Shown: piece after piece, positions 51,417-61,950 of the stretch | How the letters are laid out: the number at the start of each line of letters is the position of its first letter | How positions within the stretch are numbered: position 1 is the stretch's first letter | Assembly: GCA_021774445.1 (NCBI GenBank) | Contig: JAJFJA010000042.1 | Span: 186,001 to 250,000, forward strand | Direction of reading: 5' to 3' | Source: Alphaproteobacteria bacterium | Lineage (GTDB): Bacteria; Pseudomonadota; Alphaproteobacteria; UBA6615 | DNA length: 64,000 nt | Position numbers and translations under genes: made by a program | The notes under the pieces: model-generated | Seen by the model: the letters and a program-made list of their open reading frames with translations, nothing else | Database searches by the model: none | What the model was told of the DNA's origin: nothing

Positions 51417-51753
51417 CAGCCGCTTTGTTGGGCGTCAATATGAACGCTGAGTCATTTTTGAGTCCCAATAAAGAACGTTGCAAGAACACTATTGCGCCAC
51501 AATCCATATTTAGCGTCATCTTGGGATCGAGCCGCAGAACTGGGTGGAGGACTCCGATTTTATTGAGATCGACACAGTTGCGATCCGTTTTAGACAATGA
51601 TTTTCCAGCAGTTTTACTATGCAAACCCATTGACGGACCATTTGAGCCCATGATATCCCACCTTTTCCCATGGACGACCACCCTGGGCGCATTAATGCGG
51701 GTCGGCTGTGAACTGAAGAAGGGAGGCACTCCGCCGCGAGGCGGACGACCGTC
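51417..51753. other. Regulatory region between rnpB and mraZ
   Basis: 337 bp with no supported gene. AT-richer than its surroundings. It holds the MraZ-box array and a candidate mraZ promoter in its distal half, listed separately, and probably the rnpB terminator, for which I see no clear hairpin. Confidence 0.6.
51626..51670 (+). promoter_or_regulatory. mraZ: MraZ-box array over the mraZ promoter
   Basis: Three CCCA (TGGG on the other strand) motifs at 51647-51650, 51657-51660 and 51667-51670 are spaced at an exact 10-bp period, with a fourth at 51626-51629. MraZ is known to bind TGGG-type repeats of this period upstream of its own gene. A TTGACG -35 element (51630-51635) and a GATATC -10-like element near 51652-51657 lie among them, so bound MraZ would block the promoter. 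Confidence 0.65.
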
Positions 51754-52218
51754 ATGGCGCTATTTCTGTCCACAGTTGTTAATAAGGTCGACCGCAAGGG
51801 CCGTGTTTCGGTCCCGGCCGCCTTTCGCAACGCCATAGCTGGACAGTCCTTCCAAGGCATCGTGGCCTTCCCTTCCTTCAAACACGCGGCGTTGCAGTGT
51901 GGCGGGATCGATTGGATGTTGCGGCTCAGCGCCTCGGTCGGCGAGTTCGATCTGTTCTCGGACGAGCATGACGAGATGACCGCGACCCTGTTCGCCAATG
52001 CTCAGCAACTCGCCTTCGATGGCGACGGTCGCGTGGTGCTGCCGGTCGAACTCATGGAACACGCAAACATCACTGATCGCGCGTCCTTCGTTGGCCGCGG
52101 GTCGCTGTTCGAGATCTGGGAACCGGGTGCCTTCACCGCCTATCAAGCCGAGGCTGCGAAGAAACTGGCGCAAAAGGGACTAACCCTCAAGACGGCCAAA
52201 GCCGGAGCGGACGGATGA
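51754..52218 (+). CDS. mraZ: Transcriptional regulator MraZ
   Basis: 154 residues with two AbrB-like MraZ repeats, the first with [18 protein letters not shown] and the second with [19 protein letters not shown]. MraZ is a ring-forming DNA-binding repressor of the dcw operon, which it heads. A repeat array matching its recognition pattern lies 84-128 bp upstream. Its stop overlaps the rsmH start (ATGA). Confidence 0.97.
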   Translation: MALFLSTVVNKVDRKGRVSVPAAFRNAIAGQSFQGIVAFPSFKHAALQCGGIDWMLRLSASVGEFDLFSDEHDEMTATLFANAQQLAFDGDGRVVLPVELMEHANITDRASFVGRGSLFEIWEPGAFTAYQAEAAKKLAQKGLTLKTAKAGADG

Positions 52219-53189
52219 CCGACCGCACAGAACATCGCCACACGCCGGTGCTGCTGCGCCAGGTCGTCGAGGCCCTGAACCCGCGGGCCGGGGCGATCAT
52301 CGTTGATGGCACGTTCGGCGGCGGCGGTTATTCGCGGGCCTTGCTGGAAGCGGCCGAATGCGTGGTCTGGGGTATCGACCGGGATCCGCTGGCGATCGCG
52401 CGCGGCGCGGCGTTGGTCGAGGCCTTCGCCGGCCGGTTGTCGCTGATCCATGGACAGTTCGGGGCGATGCGCGATCTGCTGCGAGCGCAAGGCGTGACAG
52501 CGGTCGATGGTGTCGTGCTCGATCTAGGCGTGTCGTCGCCGCAAATCGACGAGCCGGCGCGCGGCTTCTCCTTTTCCCATGACGGTCCACTGGACATGAG
52601 GATGGATGCGGTGGGGCAGACCGCCGCCGACTTGGTCAATACGGCCGAGGAGGGCGAACTCGCCGACATCATCTACACTCTGGGCGAGGAACGCTTGTCC
52701 CGACGCATCGCCCGCGCGATCGTCACGGCGCGCACCCGCAAGCCGATCGAAGGTACGCGGGAGCTGGCCGCGATCGTGCGCTCCGCCATGCCACCGCGCA
52801 AAACCAAGCGGGGCCTCGATCCCGCAACACGCACCTTTCAGGCCTTACGCATTCACGTCAATGACGAGCTTACCGAGCTCAATAATGGTTTGATCGCCGC
52901 CGAGCAATTGTTACGGCCCGGCGGCCGGCTTGCCGTCGTTTCCTTCCACTCGTTGGAAGATCGGCGAGTAAAGCAGTTCCTGCGCGCGCGCAGCGGCGGC
53001 GCGCGCGGCGGCTCACGCCACCTCCCGGCAGAACCCGAGCCTCCGCGCGCGCCGTCTTTTTTATTGCATCGAACAAGAGCAACCCGACCGGACGAGGCCG
53101 AGATCAGCCACAACCCCCGGTCGAGGTCGGCGCGACTGCGCACCGGCGAGCGAACCAGCGCCAGTGCCTGGCCGACAGGGGCGGCATGA
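52215..53189 (+). CDS. rsmH: 16S rRNA m4C1402 methyltransferase RsmH
   Basis: 324 residues. SAM-binding motif [15 protein letters not shown], then [22 protein letters not shown] and the C-terminal [13 protein letters not shown] are diagnostic. It methylates N4 of C1402 in the ribosomal P site. It is the usual second gene of the dcw cluster, overlapping mraZ and ftsL by 4 bp each. Confidence 0.98.
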   Translation: MTDRTEHRHTPVLLRQVVEALNPRAGAIIVDGTFGGGGYSRALLEAAECVVWGIDRDPLAIARGAALVEAFAGRLSLIHGQFGAMRDLLRAQGVTAVDGVVLDLGVSSPQIDEPARGFSFSHDGPLDMRMDAVGQTAADLVNTAEEGELADIIYTLGEERLSRRIARAIVTARTRKPIEGTRELAAIVRSAMPPRKTKRGLDPATRTFQALRIHVNDELTELNNGLIAAEQLLRPGGRLAVVSFHSLEDRRVKQFLRARSGGARGGSRHLPAEPEPPRAPSFLLHRTRATRPDEAEISHNPRSRSARLRTGERTSASAWPTGAA

Positions 53190-53698
53190 TCAGGCCGACA
53201 ACCCTCGCCATGCTGTTGCTGGCCGCCAGTGCCGGCGGCCTGCTGTTTCGCGTGTCGTTCGAGGTTGCAGAGCTAGAGGACCGTTTGGGCGGCCTGAACC
53301 GGGCGATCGTCAAGGAACAGGAATCGATCCACGTGTTGCGCGCGGAATGGAGCTACCTCAATCAACCAAGCCAATTGGCGGCACTGGCCGAGCGTTATCT
53401 CGACTTGGTGCCATTGGCGACCGAGCAGATCCAGACCTTCGCGGCGCTGCCCCTGCGACCGTTGCCGGAAACCCTCGATGACGACGAAATCACCGCAGAC
53501 GCGGCAACCCTGCTGGCCGAGGTCAAAGGGCTACCGAAGCTGAAGCCACTGGCGCCGAGGCGCCACGTGCGGGCGCGCCAGGAGACAGTCTCGAGGCCCG
53601 AAGTGGCGGCGATTTTCGTCACGCAACCGGCGCCGAGCCGGACCCTGGGCGACGTGCTCAACGATGTGATGAAACCCTCGCCGGTGAGGGTTGAGTAA
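53186..53698 (+). CDS. ftsL: Cell division protein FtsL
   Basis: 170 residues, long for FtsL. One N-terminal membrane helix (about 4-22) is followed by a coiled coil ([17 protein letters not shown]) and [20 protein letters not shown], the segment typical of FtsL. The C-terminal about 80 residues are a basic Arg/Pro-rich extension. FtsL joins FtsB and FtsQ to activate FtsW-FtsI at the septum. It lies between rsmH and ftsI. Confidence 0.88.
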   Translation: MIRPTTLAMLLLAASAGGLLFRVSFEVAELEDRLGGLNRAIVKEQESIHVLRAEWSYLNQPSQLAALAERYLDLVPLATEQIQTFAALPLRPLPETLDDDEITADAATLLAEVKGLPKLKPLAPRRHVRARQETVSRPEVAAIFVTQPAPSRTLGDVLNDVMKPSPVRVE

Positions 53699-53701
53699 GT
53701 G

Positions 53702-55390
53702 ATGGTCGCGCAGGACGACGAACGGCAAGCGACGCTTGAGAGGGCGCGCACCCGGCTGTTGATCGGTGGGGCGGTGTTCACGGCGTGCTTCCTGGCCGTC
53801 GGCCTGCGGCTGGCGGATCTGGGTCTGCTGCGCCAGGAACAGGACGTGCGGGCGCTGCAAAGCCGCGAGGTCGTCGGACAAATCAAGACGCAACGCGCCG
53901 ATATCGTCGATCGGCAGGGCGAACTGCTGGCCACCAATCTGGTGACGGCGTCGTTGTTCGCCAATCCGCGGCGCGTGCCGGACCCAGCCGCGGCGGCGCT
54001 AAAGCTGGCAAGCGTGCTGCCGGAATTCAGCGCGGCCGAATTGACGGCAAAGCTTTCCGCCGACCGCGCCTTCGTCTGGCTGAAACGTAATTTGACCCCA
54101 CGGCAGCAATTCGAGATCAACCGCCTCGGCATACCCGGGCTGGATTTCGAACGCGAAGAACAACGGGTCTATCCGCATGGTGCGTTAACGGCCCACGTGG
54201 TCGGCTTCACGGGGATCGACAACGAGGGCCTGGTCGGGATTGAAAAGAGTTTCGATGCGACCCTGGCGGGCGGCGGCGAAGCACTTCAGCTTTCGTTGGA
54301 TCTGCGGGTGCAGTACATCTTGCGGAAAGAGCTGAGCGAGCAGATCGAGAGGTTCAGCGCCATCGGCGGCGGCGGGTTGGTGATCGACGCCGACACCGGC
54401 GAGATCGTGGCGATGGTGTCGCTGCCCGACTTCGATCCCAACAGCGCGAACGAAGCCGACGACGATGCCCGGTTCAACCGAATCTCTCTCGGCGTTTATG
54501 AACTCGGCTCGGTGTTCAAGATTTTCAATCATGCGATGGCACTGGACTCGGGTATCACCAGCATGAAAGGCGGCTATGACGCCTCGAAGCCGATCCGCGT
54601 GGCACGCTTCACCATCAACGACTTTCACGGCGAGAATCGTTGGCTCTCGGTCCCGGAAATCTTCATGTACTCGTCCAATGTCGGCTCGGCCAAAATGGCC
54701 TTGCACGCCGGTGGCGAAATGCAGCGCGATTTCCTGTCCGACCTAGGCTTCCTGGAACGTACCAGCGTCGAGTTGCCGGAACAGGGCAAGCCGATCTATC
54801 CCGCACCTTGGCGCGAAATCAGCACGATGACGATCTCCTATGGCCATGGCATCGCCGTCAGCCCGATGCATTTGGCGTCGGCCACCGCGGCAATGGTCAA
54901 TGGCGGGTTGTTGCATTCGCCGACGCTGATCAAGCGGTCGCCGAGCGATCCGGTATTAGGAAAGCGCGTAATTTCCCGCGATACCTCAGATTCGATGAGG
55001 CGGCTAATGCGGCTGGTGGTTGAAAATGAGAACGGCACCGGTGGCAACGCCGCAGCGCCGGGCTACGTGGTCGGCGGCAAAACCGGAACGGCGGAGAAAC
55101 AGGTCGATGGACGGTACAAGACCAAGGCCCTGGTCTCGTCTTTCGTTGGCGTATTTCCGTCCCAGGCGCCGCGCTATGTGGTTGTGGTCATGCTCGATGA
55201 GCCGAAAGGGATAAAGGAGAGTTACGGCTACGCGACCGCCGGCTGGACGGCCGCCCCGGTGGTCAGCCGCGTGATCAGCCAAGCCGCGCCGTTGCTGGGT
55301 GTGGCGCCGGTCGATGAAGACGCGCCGGAGATTCAGCGGGCGCTGGCCTTGTCCCTCTATTCGCGGGTTCGAACCGTTGCGGCTAACTGA
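53702..55390 (+). CDS. ftsI: Septal penicillin-binding protein 3 (FtsI)
   Basis: 562 residues from an ATG three bases after the ftsL stop; a GTG one codon earlier is possible. A membrane helix (about 20-40) precedes the PBP dimer domain and a transpeptidase domain. SxxK is S270-V-F-K273 in ELGSVFK, SxN lies in YSSNVGS, and KTG in GGKTGTAEKQVDG. It cross-links septal peptidoglycan with FtsW, encoded at 60826. Confidence 0.97.
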   Translation: MVAQDDERQATLERARTRLLIGGAVFTACFLAVGLRLADLGLLRQEQDVRALQSREVVGQIKTQRADIVDRQGELLATNLVTASLFANPRRVPDPAAAALKLASVLPEFSAAELTAKLSADRAFVWLKRNLTPRQQFEINRLGIPGLDFEREEQRVYPHGALTAHVVGFTGIDNEGLVGIEKSFDATLAGGGEALQLSLDLRVQYILRKELSEQIERFSAIGGGGLVIDADTGEIVAMVSLPDFDPNSANEADDDARFNRISLGVYELGSVFKIFNHAMALDSGITSMKGGYDASKPIRVARFTINDFHGENRWLSVPEIFMYSSNVGSAKMALHAGGEMQRDFLSDLGFLERTSVELPEQGKPIYPAPWREISTMTISYGHGIAVSPMHLASATAAMVNGGLLHSPTLIKRSPSDPVLGKRVISRDTSDSMRRLMRLVVENENGTGGNAAAPGYVVGGKTGTAEKQVDGRYKTKALVSSFVGVFPSQAPRYVVVVMLDEPKGIKESYGYATAGWTAAPVVSRVISQAAPLLGVAPVDEDAPEIQRALALSLYSRVRTVAAN

Positions 55391-55394
55391 ACTG

Positions 55395-56852
55395 ATGGCA
55401 GGAATGTACAATATCCGCGCAGCGATACGTGATGTTGAGATCACGGGCCTTACCGCCGATAGCCGCGCGGTCGAGCGGGGTTATTTGTTCGCCGCCCTGC
55501 CCGGCAGCCACGAAGATGGGCGAGCCTACATCGACGATGCGATCGCGCGCGGGGCCAAGGTGGTTCTGGCGCCGGACGGCACGCGGCTTGATCGCGATGA
55601 TGCCGTGCAACTGGTCACCGACGACAACCCGCGACGTCTGCTGGCGGAATTGGCGGCGCGGTTCTATGGCCGGCAGCCGAGTACCGTGGTGGGGGTAACC
55701 GGGACGAACGGAAAGTCGTCCGTCGTCGGTTTCGTCCGTCAGATCTGGGAACGCCAGGGCCTGAAGGCCGGCAGCATGGGAACCCTGGGCCTGGAGGCGC
55801 CCGGCTTTGCCGGCGGCGAAAGTCTGACGACCCCGGACCAAGTGCAACTGCATCACGACTTGGCGTCCCTCGCCAAGGCCGGTGTCGATCATCTCGCTAT
55901 CGAGGCGTCATCGCACGGCCTCGATCAGTATCGCCTGGACGGTGTGCGTTTTCGCGCCGCCGCCTTCACCAATCTGGGCCGCGATCACCTCGATTATCAC
56001 GGCGACCGGGAGCACTATCTGGCGGCCAAAATGCGGCTGTTCGACACGCTGTTGCCGGCTGACGGAACAGCGGTGCTGAACGCCGATATCGCCGAATTCG
56101 ACCTCCTTCGCGAGCGCTGCAAAGCAGCCGGCGTGGAAATGCGCAGCTATGGGCGCCGGACCAGCGACCTGCGGCTGGACGACGTGGCGCCGTTGGCCGG
56201 TGGGCAAAGGCTATGCCTCACCATCAATGGCCGCAGTTTCGAAACGCGGCTGCCGCTGGTCGGCAGTTTTCAAGCCTACAACGCGCTGGCCGCGCTGGGT
56301 CTGGTGATCGCCTGCGGCGGTGACGCCGACGAAACGGTGGCGGCCTTGTGTCATCTGAAGGGCGTCCGAGGGCGTCTGGAATGCGTGGCGCAGCACCCCA
56401 ATGGAGCGCCGATCTATGTGGACTACGCCCATACCGCGGATGCGTTGGAAACCGTGCTGACCGCGATCCGGCCCCATGTGCGCGGCCAACTGGCCGTCGT
56501 GTTCGGCGCCGGCGGCGATCGCGATCCCGGTAAACGTCCGTTGATGGGCGCCGCCTGCGCGCGGCTGGCGGATCGCTGCATCGTCACCGATGACAACCCG
56601 CGTGGGGAAGACCCGGCGTTGATCCGCAAGGCGGTGCTCGCCGCCTGCCCGGGGGCGCTGGAGATCGGCGCGCGGGACGAGGCGATCCGGCGCGGCATCG
56701 CCGACTTGGCACCGGACGATGTGCTGGTGATCGCCGGCAAGGGTCATGAGACCGGCCAGATCGTCGGGGATCAAGTCTTGCCGTTCGATGACGCGGCGGT
56801 GGCCCGGGCCGCGGTGCAAGCGAGCACCGGTCCACAGGGGAGTACGCAATGA
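55395..56852 (+). CDS. murE: UDP-MurNAc-tripeptide synthetase MurE
   Basis: 485 residues from an ATG 4 bp after the ftsI stop. The ATP-binding motif is VGVTGTNGKSSVVGFV; central AIEASSHGLDQYRLDG and the DNPRGEDP motif near the C-terminus are present. DNPR marks meso-diaminopimelate specificity. It adds the third peptide residue in the cytoplasm. Its stop overlaps the murF start. Confidence 0.97.
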   Translation: MAGMYNIRAAIRDVEITGLTADSRAVERGYLFAALPGSHEDGRAYIDDAIARGAKVVLAPDGTRLDRDDAVQLVTDDNPRRLLAELAARFYGRQPSTVVGVTGTNGKSSVVGFVRQIWERQGLKAGSMGTLGLEAPGFAGGESLTTPDQVQLHHDLASLAKAGVDHLAIEASSHGLDQYRLDGVRFRAAAFTNLGRDHLDYHGDREHYLAAKMRLFDTLLPADGTAVLNADIAEFDLLRERCKAAGVEMRSYGRRTSDLRLDDVAPLAGGQRLCLTINGRSFETRLPLVGSFQAYNALAALGLVIACGGDADETVAALCHLKGVRGRLECVAQHPNGAPIYVDYAHTADALETVLTAIRPHVRGQLAVVFGAGGDRDPGKRPLMGAACARLADRCIVTDDNPRGEDPALIRKAVLAACPGALEIGARDEAIRRGIADLAPDDVLVIAGKGHETGQIVGDQVLPFDDAAVARAAVQASTGPQGSTQ

Positions 56853-58288
56853 TGGTCGAAGACATTCTGTGGTCGGCCGCCGATGCGGCGCGGGCGACCG
56901 ATGGACAAAACTCCGCGGACTGGCAGGCGACCGGCGTCTCAATCGATAGCCGTAGCTTGCAGCCGGGCGACCTGTTCATCGCGCTAAGGGGACCGAATTT
57001 CGACGGCCATGACTATGTCGCGGAGGCACTATCGGCCGGTGCCGCCGCCGCGGTGGTGAGTCGACCGATCGCCGCCCTGCCCGCCGGGGCGCCATTGCTG
57101 GAGGTTGCGGACAGCCTCGCGGCCCTGCGAGCGCTGGCGCGCGCGGCGCGGAAGCGCAGCAGCGCGCGGGTCGTTGCGGTCACCGGTAGCGTCGGCAAAA
57201 CAAGCACGAAAGACGCACTGACTTTGGCACTGAGCACCCTGGGTGCAACCCATGCCAGCTCCGGCAATCTCAACAATGAGTATGGCGTGCCGCTATCGCT
57301 GGCGCGCCTGCCGGCGAACGCAGCTTACGCCGTGCTCGAGATGGGCATGAACCACGCGGGTGAGTTGGGACCGCTGTCGCGCCTGGCAGAGCCGGATGTC
57401 GCGATCATCACGAATATTGCCGCCGTACATCTGGAATTCTTCGACAGCGTCGCGGGCATCGCCGAGGCCAAAGCGGAAATCTTCGAGGGCCTGGGGCCGA
57501 GTGGCGTGGCCGTGCTCAATCGGGACAACGCCTATTTCGCCTATCTGGCCGATGCGGCGTGGCAGCGCGGGATCACCCAAGTGATCGGCTTTGGCGCCGA
57601 TCCCGACGGCGAAGCGCGACTGTTGGACTATCGTGCCGGGACCGACGGCGACAGTGGCACCGTGCATGCCGATATCCTGGGTCAAGAGGTGATCTATCGC
57701 ATCGGCGCCGCCGGCCAGCATTGGGCGTTCAACAGCTTGGCCGTGTTGGCGGCGGTCGCGGCAGTGGGCGGCGACGTGCCGCGTGCCGCCGGCGCCATGG
57801 CGGCTTTCAACGCGCCGCGGGGACGCGGACAAAGGCGTACGGTGATGCTGGAAGACGGCAGCTTCACCTTAATCGACGACAGCTACAACGCCGGTCCAGC
57901 GTCGATGCGCGCGGCGATCGCGGTGCTCGGCGGGATCACGCCGCAACGCCAAGGCCGCAGGATCGCGGTATTAGGCGACATGCTCGAATTGGGAGCGGAG
58001 TCGAAAGCGATGCATGTGGCGATCTCGCGCGACCTGATCGCAGCGCGGATCGACAAAGTGTATGCGGCCGGACCTCACATGGCTGATCTCATTGCGGCGC
58101 TGCCGAAGACGATGCGGGGCGCCCATGCCGAGACGGCGGAGGCTTTGCAGCCAATCGTGGGAGCGGCGGTGCGCGACGGCGATGCAGTGCTGGTCAAGGG
58201 GTCACTCGGCAGCCGCGTAGGACCGATCGTCGATAGTTTAGCAAATCTTGCGCAGCCGACGGCGCAGCACGCCGCTTGCGGACGGTAA
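56849..58288 (+). CDS. murF: UDP-MurNAc-pentapeptide synthetase MurF
   Basis: 479 residues. The ATP-binding motif is VAVTGSVGKTSTKDAL, followed by LNNEYGVPLSLARLP, VLEMGMNHAGELG and DDSYNAGPASMRAAI. It adds D-Ala-D-Ala to the tripeptide. The start overlaps murE by four bases; mraY begins 9 bp after its stop. Confidence 0.97.
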   Translation: MMVEDILWSAADAARATDGQNSADWQATGVSIDSRSLQPGDLFIALRGPNFDGHDYVAEALSAGAAAAVVSRPIAALPAGAPLLEVADSLAALRALARAARKRSSARVVAVTGSVGKTSTKDALTLALSTLGATHASSGNLNNEYGVPLSLARLPANAAYAVLEMGMNHAGELGPLSRLAEPDVAIITNIAAVHLEFFDSVAGIAEAKAEIFEGLGPSGVAVLNRDNAYFAYLADAAWQRGITQVIGFGADPDGEARLLDYRAGTDGDSGTVHADILGQEVIYRIGAAGQHWAFNSLAVLAAVAAVGGDVPRAAGAMAAFNAPRGRGQRRTVMLEDGSFTLIDDSYNAGPASMRAAIAVLGGITPQRQGRRIAVLGDMLELGAESKAMHVAISRDLIAARIDKVYAAGPHMADLIAALPKTMRGAHAETAEALQPIVGAAVRDGDAVLVKGSLGSRVGPIVDSLANLAQPTAQHAACGR

Positions 58289-58297
58289 CGCCGAACC

Positions 58298-59383
58298 ATG
58301 TTCTTTAACCTTCTGGTCCCACTGGCCGACGACTTCTCGCTGTTCAATCTGTTCCGGTTCCTAACCTTCCGGACGGGCGGCGCGGTGCTGACGGCGATCC
58401 TGATCAGCTTCATTCTGGGGCCGTATTTGATCAACTGGCTGAAACGTCAGCAACCGAACGGGCAGCCGATCCGAGACGACGGGCCGGAGGGCCATTTCGC
58501 CAAGGCCGGCACGCCGACCATGGGCGGATTCCTGATCCTGGTTGCGGTGTTGTCGAGCACATTGCTCTGGGCGGATCTGACGAACGGGTTCGTGTGGTCG
58601 ATCCTTCTGATTACGCTTGGCTTCGGCGCGATTGGGTTCGTCGACGACTATCTGAAACTGACCCGGCGTAATTCCAAAGGCCTGCCGAGCCGCGTCAAGT
58701 TCGCGGCGCAAGTGGTGATCGGCGTGATCGCCACGTTGTGGATCACCCATCTGACACGCATGCCATTGGCGACGAGCATTGCGGTACCGCTGTTCAAGGA
58801 TGTGCTGATCGACCTGGGCATTTTCTTCATGCCGATGGCCGTGCTGGTGCTGGTCGGGGCATCGAATGCGGTGAACCTGACCGACGGGCTGGATGGACTG
58901 GCCATCGTCCCGGTGATGATCGCGGCGGCGTGCTTCGGACTGATCGCTTATCTGGTGGGCAATGCCGTATTCTCCAGCTACCTGCTGATCAACTATGTGC
59001 CGGGCACGGGTGAATTGGCCGTGTTCTGCGGGGCGTTGTTCGGGGCCGGACTAGGGTTCCTTTGGTACAACGCGCCGCCGGCGATGGTGTTCATGGGCGA
59101 CACCGGGTCGCTCTCCATGGGTGGCGCCTTGGGTGGCGTCAGCATCGTCACCAAACACGAACTGGTGCTGGCCATTATCGGCGGCCTGTTCGTACTGGAG
59201 ACGGTTTCGGTCATCGTGCAGGTGGTCTCGTTCAAACTGACCGGCCGGCGGGTCTTCCGCATGGCGCCGCTGCACCATCATTTCGAGCAGAAAGGCTGGG
59301 CCGAATCGACAATCGTGATCCGGTTCTGGATCATCGCGACGATTCTCGCGCTGATCGGCCTTTCCACCCTAAAACTGAGGTAG
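58298..59383 (+). CDS. mraY: Phospho-MurNAc-pentapeptide transferase MraY
   Basis: 361 residues with ten hydrophobic segments. It makes lipid I from UDP-MurNAc-pentapeptide and undecaprenyl phosphate. [12 protein letters not shown], the Asp-rich [22 protein letters not shown] and [12 protein letters not shown] are all conserved. Standard length and position between murF and murD. Confidence 0.98.
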   Translation: MFFNLLVPLADDFSLFNLFRFLTFRTGGAVLTAILISFILGPYLINWLKRQQPNGQPIRDDGPEGHFAKAGTPTMGGFLILVAVLSSTLLWADLTNGFVWSILLITLGFGAIGFVDDYLKLTRRNSKGLPSRVKFAAQVVIGVIATLWITHLTRMPLATSIAVPLFKDVLIDLGIFFMPMAVLVLVGASNAVNLTDGLDGLAIVPVMIAAACFGLIAYLVGNAVFSSYLLINYVPGTGELAVFCGALFGAGLGFLWYNAPPAMVFMGDTGSLSMGGALGGVSIVTKHELVLAIIGGLFVLETVSVIVQVVSFKLTGRRVFRMAPLHHHFEQKGWAESTIVIRFWIIATILALIGLSTLKLR

Positions 59384-59386
59384 GGC

Positions 59387-60829
59387 GTGACGGAGGATCG
59401 GCATATCGACCTGTCCGCCCTGGCGGAGGAACCGGTAGCGGTACTGGGACTGGGAAAATCCGGTTTGGCGGCAGCGCGGGCGCTACAGCAGTGCGGCGTC
59501 GAAGTGTGGGCATGGGACGATGCGGCCGCGGCACGGGACGACGCGATCGGCGCCGGCGTGGCGTTGCGTTCGCTGGAGACGGCGCCGCTGGACGCAGTCA
59601 GGTTCCTGGTGTTGAGCCCCGGGATCCCGCACAGCTATCCGACGCCCCATCCGGTGGTCGTGCAGGCGCGCGCCGCGGGCTGCGATATCATTAGCGATAT
59701 CGAACTCTTGCTGCGGGCGCAGACCGCCGCGCGCACCGTCGGTATCACCGGCACCAACGGCAAATCGACGACGACCGCCCTGCTCGGCCACATTCTGACG
59801 GACAGCGGCGCGCCCGTCGCGGTGGGCGGCAATCTGGGCGTACCGGCACTGTCCCTACCGGCCTTGGGGGCCGAGGGAATCTATGTACTCGAGCTATCGT
59901 CTTATCAGCTTGAACTGGTGCCGTCCGCGGTTTTCGACACTGCCATCCTGTTGAACATCAGCGCCGACCATCTCGACCGGCATGGCGGCAGCGACGGCTA
60001 TGTCGCGGCAAAGAAGCGGATCTTCGCGGGCCAGCGCCGCGGCCACACGGCGATTGTCGGCACGGACGACGAGACCTCGCGCCGGGTGCGGCAGGAACTG
60101 ACCGTCTCAGGCAGCCAAACGGTGGTGCCGATTTCCGCACACGGCCGGGTCGCGGGTGGCGTTTATGCTGAAGACGGATGGCTCGTCGACGATCGCAGCG
60201 GCATGGCCGCGCGGGTTATCAAGCTGGACCAAGTCGCGACGTTGCCGGGCTGGCACAATGCCCAAAACGCGGCGGCCGCCTACGCGGCGGCGGCAACGAT
60301 GGGCATGGCGCGAGAAGCCATCGCCGCAGGCATCGCCAACTATCCCGGGCTGGCACATCGGCAAGAGTTGGTCGACGTGGTCGACGGCGTGCTCTACGTC
60401 AACGATAGCAAAGCCACCAATGCGGACGCCGCGGCGCGGGCGCTCGAATGTTACGACGACGTGCTGTGGATCGTCGGCGGCCGCCCGAAGGAAGGTGGCA
60501 TCAACGCGCTATCCGCCTACTTCCCCAAGGTCCGGCACGCGCTGTTGATCGGCGAGGCGGCCGATGAATTCGCCTTGAACCTCAATGGCCGGGTGCCGTT
60601 GACCCTGTGCGGCGACCTTGGCCGAGCGGTGGCCACGGCGGCGAAACTGGTCAGGGAAGCCCACAGCAACGGCAATTCGGCGCCGACAGTCGTGCTGTTG
60701 TCGCCGGCCTGCGCCTCTTTCGACCAGTTCCCGAATTTTGAAGCCCGCGGCGATGCGTTTCGTGACGCGGTGGTGGCGCTGGCCGGGACTCACACTGCGC
60801 CGCTGGCCCTGGCCAAGGGTGCGGCATGA
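59387..60829 (+). CDS. murD: UDP-MurNAc-L-Ala:D-Glu ligase MurD
   Basis: 480 residues from a GTG three bases after the mraY stop. VLGLGKSGLAAARAL at the start, ATP motif VGITGTNGKSTTTALL, and NDSKATNADAAARAL are diagnostic. It adds D-glutamate to UDP-MurNAc-L-Ala. Its stop overlaps the ftsW start. Confidence 0.97.
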   Translation: MTEDRHIDLSALAEEPVAVLGLGKSGLAAARALQQCGVEVWAWDDAAAARDDAIGAGVALRSLETAPLDAVRFLVLSPGIPHSYPTPHPVVVQARAAGCDIISDIELLLRAQTAARTVGITGTNGKSTTTALLGHILTDSGAPVAVGGNLGVPALSLPALGAEGIYVLELSSYQLELVPSAVFDTAILLNISADHLDRHGGSDGYVAAKKRIFAGQRRGHTAIVGTDDETSRRVRQELTVSGSQTVVPISAHGRVAGGVYAEDGWLVDDRSGMAARVIKLDQVATLPGWHNAQNAAAAYAAAATMGMAREAIAAGIANYPGLAHRQELVDVVDGVLYVNDSKATNADAAARALECYDDVLWIVGGRPKEGGINALSAYFPKVRHALLIGEAADEFALNLNGRVPLTLCGDLGRAVATAAKLVREAHSNGNSAPTVVLLSPACASFDQFPNFEARGDAFRDAVVALAGTHTAPLALAKGAA

Positions 60830-61950
60830 CCTCGATCCCGCGCACCGACACATCGATCCTGGGCCGCTGGTGGTGGACGGTCGATCATCTGACCCTCGGC
60901 GCTCTGGCGGCGCTGATTGTCTTCGGCGTGATCCTGGCGATGGCGGCGAGCCCGCCGGTCGCGGTCCGCATCGGCTTGGACGAGATGTATTTCGTGCGGC
61001 GGCACTTGACGCTGCTGCCGGTCGCGTTGGCGGCGATCGTGGTGGTGTCGTTGATGACTCCGGCGCAGATCAAGCTGTTCGCACTGGCGGTCTTTGCCGT
61101 CTCACTGGTGCTGCTGGCCACGACCTTGTTGGTGGGCAACGAAGTCAAAGGAGCGCGGCGCTGGCTCAACATCGCCGGCTTCTCCTTGCAAGTCTCCGAG
61201 TTCGTCAAGCCGAGTTTTGCGGTGGTGGCGGCATGGCTGTTCGCCAAAGAAGCGCGCAAAGGTTCGATACCGCCGGCGGCGATCTGCCTGGTGCTGTGCG
61301 GCACGGTGGTGCTGCTGTTGGCGGCGCAGCCGGATATCGGCCAGGCGGTGGTCGTGACATCGGTATGGCTGGCGCAATTCTTCCTGGCCGGCCTATCGCT
61401 GTGGCTGGTCGGCGGCCTGCTGGCGCTAGCCGTGCTGGCGCTCACCGGCGCTTATTTCGTGCTGCCCCATGTCGCCCGGCGGATCAACGGCTTCCTCGAT
61501 CCATCGCAAGGGGACAGCTACCAGATTAGCCGCAGTCTAGAGGCGTTCCGCAACGGCGGATTGTTCGGCCGCGGCCCGGGCGAAGGACAAGTCAAGAACT
61601 CGCTGCCCGACGCCCATGCCGACTTCGTTTTCGCGGTCGCCGGGGAGGAATTGGGCCTTATCGTTACGCTGGTCATCGTCGGCCTATTCGGCTTCGTGGT
61701 GTTGCGCGGGTTCACGCGGGCGTTCCTGGAACAGAATCTGTTCCTGCTGTTGGCGGTCGCCGGGTTGCTGACCCAGTTCGGCTTGCAGGCGTTGATCAAT
61801 ATGGGATCGACGCTGCAACTGCTGCCGACAAAGGGCATGACCCTGCCCTTCATCAGCTATGGCGGCTCGTCGCTGCTCGCCATGGGCATGGGCACCGGCA
61901 TGGTGCTGGCGCTGACCCGGCGACGTCCGGGCGGTGGAGGGCACGCATGA
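60826..61950 (+). CDS. ftsW: Septal SEDS glycosyltransferase FtsW
   Basis: 374 residues with about ten hydrophobic segments. AAQPDIGQAVVV, GDSYQISRSLEAFRNGGLFG, LPDAHADFVFAVAGEELG and PTKGMTLPFISYGGSS are SEDS signatures. It polymerises lipid II at the septum together with FtsI. It lies between murD and murG and overlaps both by four bases. Confidence 0.97.
   Translation: MTSIPRTDTSILGRWWWTVDHLTLGALAALIVFGVILAMAASPPVAVRIGLDEMYFVRRHLTLLPVALAAIVVVSLMTPAQIKLFALAVFAVSLVLLATTLLVGNEVKGARRWLNIAGFSLQVSEFVKPSFAVVAAWLFAKEARKGSIPPAAICLVLCGTVVLLLAAQPDIGQAVVVTSVWLAQFFLAGLSLWLVGGLLALAVLALTGAYFVLPHVARRINGFLDPSQGDSYQISRSLEAFRNGGLFGRGPGEGQVKNSLPDAHADFVFAVAGEELGLIVTLVIVGLFGFVVLRGFTRAFLEQNLFLLLAVAGLLTQFGLQALINMGSTLQLLPTKGMTLPFISYGGSSLLAMGMGTGMVLALTRRRPGGGGHA

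Noticed and set aside
52980..53045. GCGCGC-rich run in rsmH as a repeat or recombination site
   Set aside because: It encodes an Arg/Gly stretch in a normal rsmH C-terminus and no other copies are seen.
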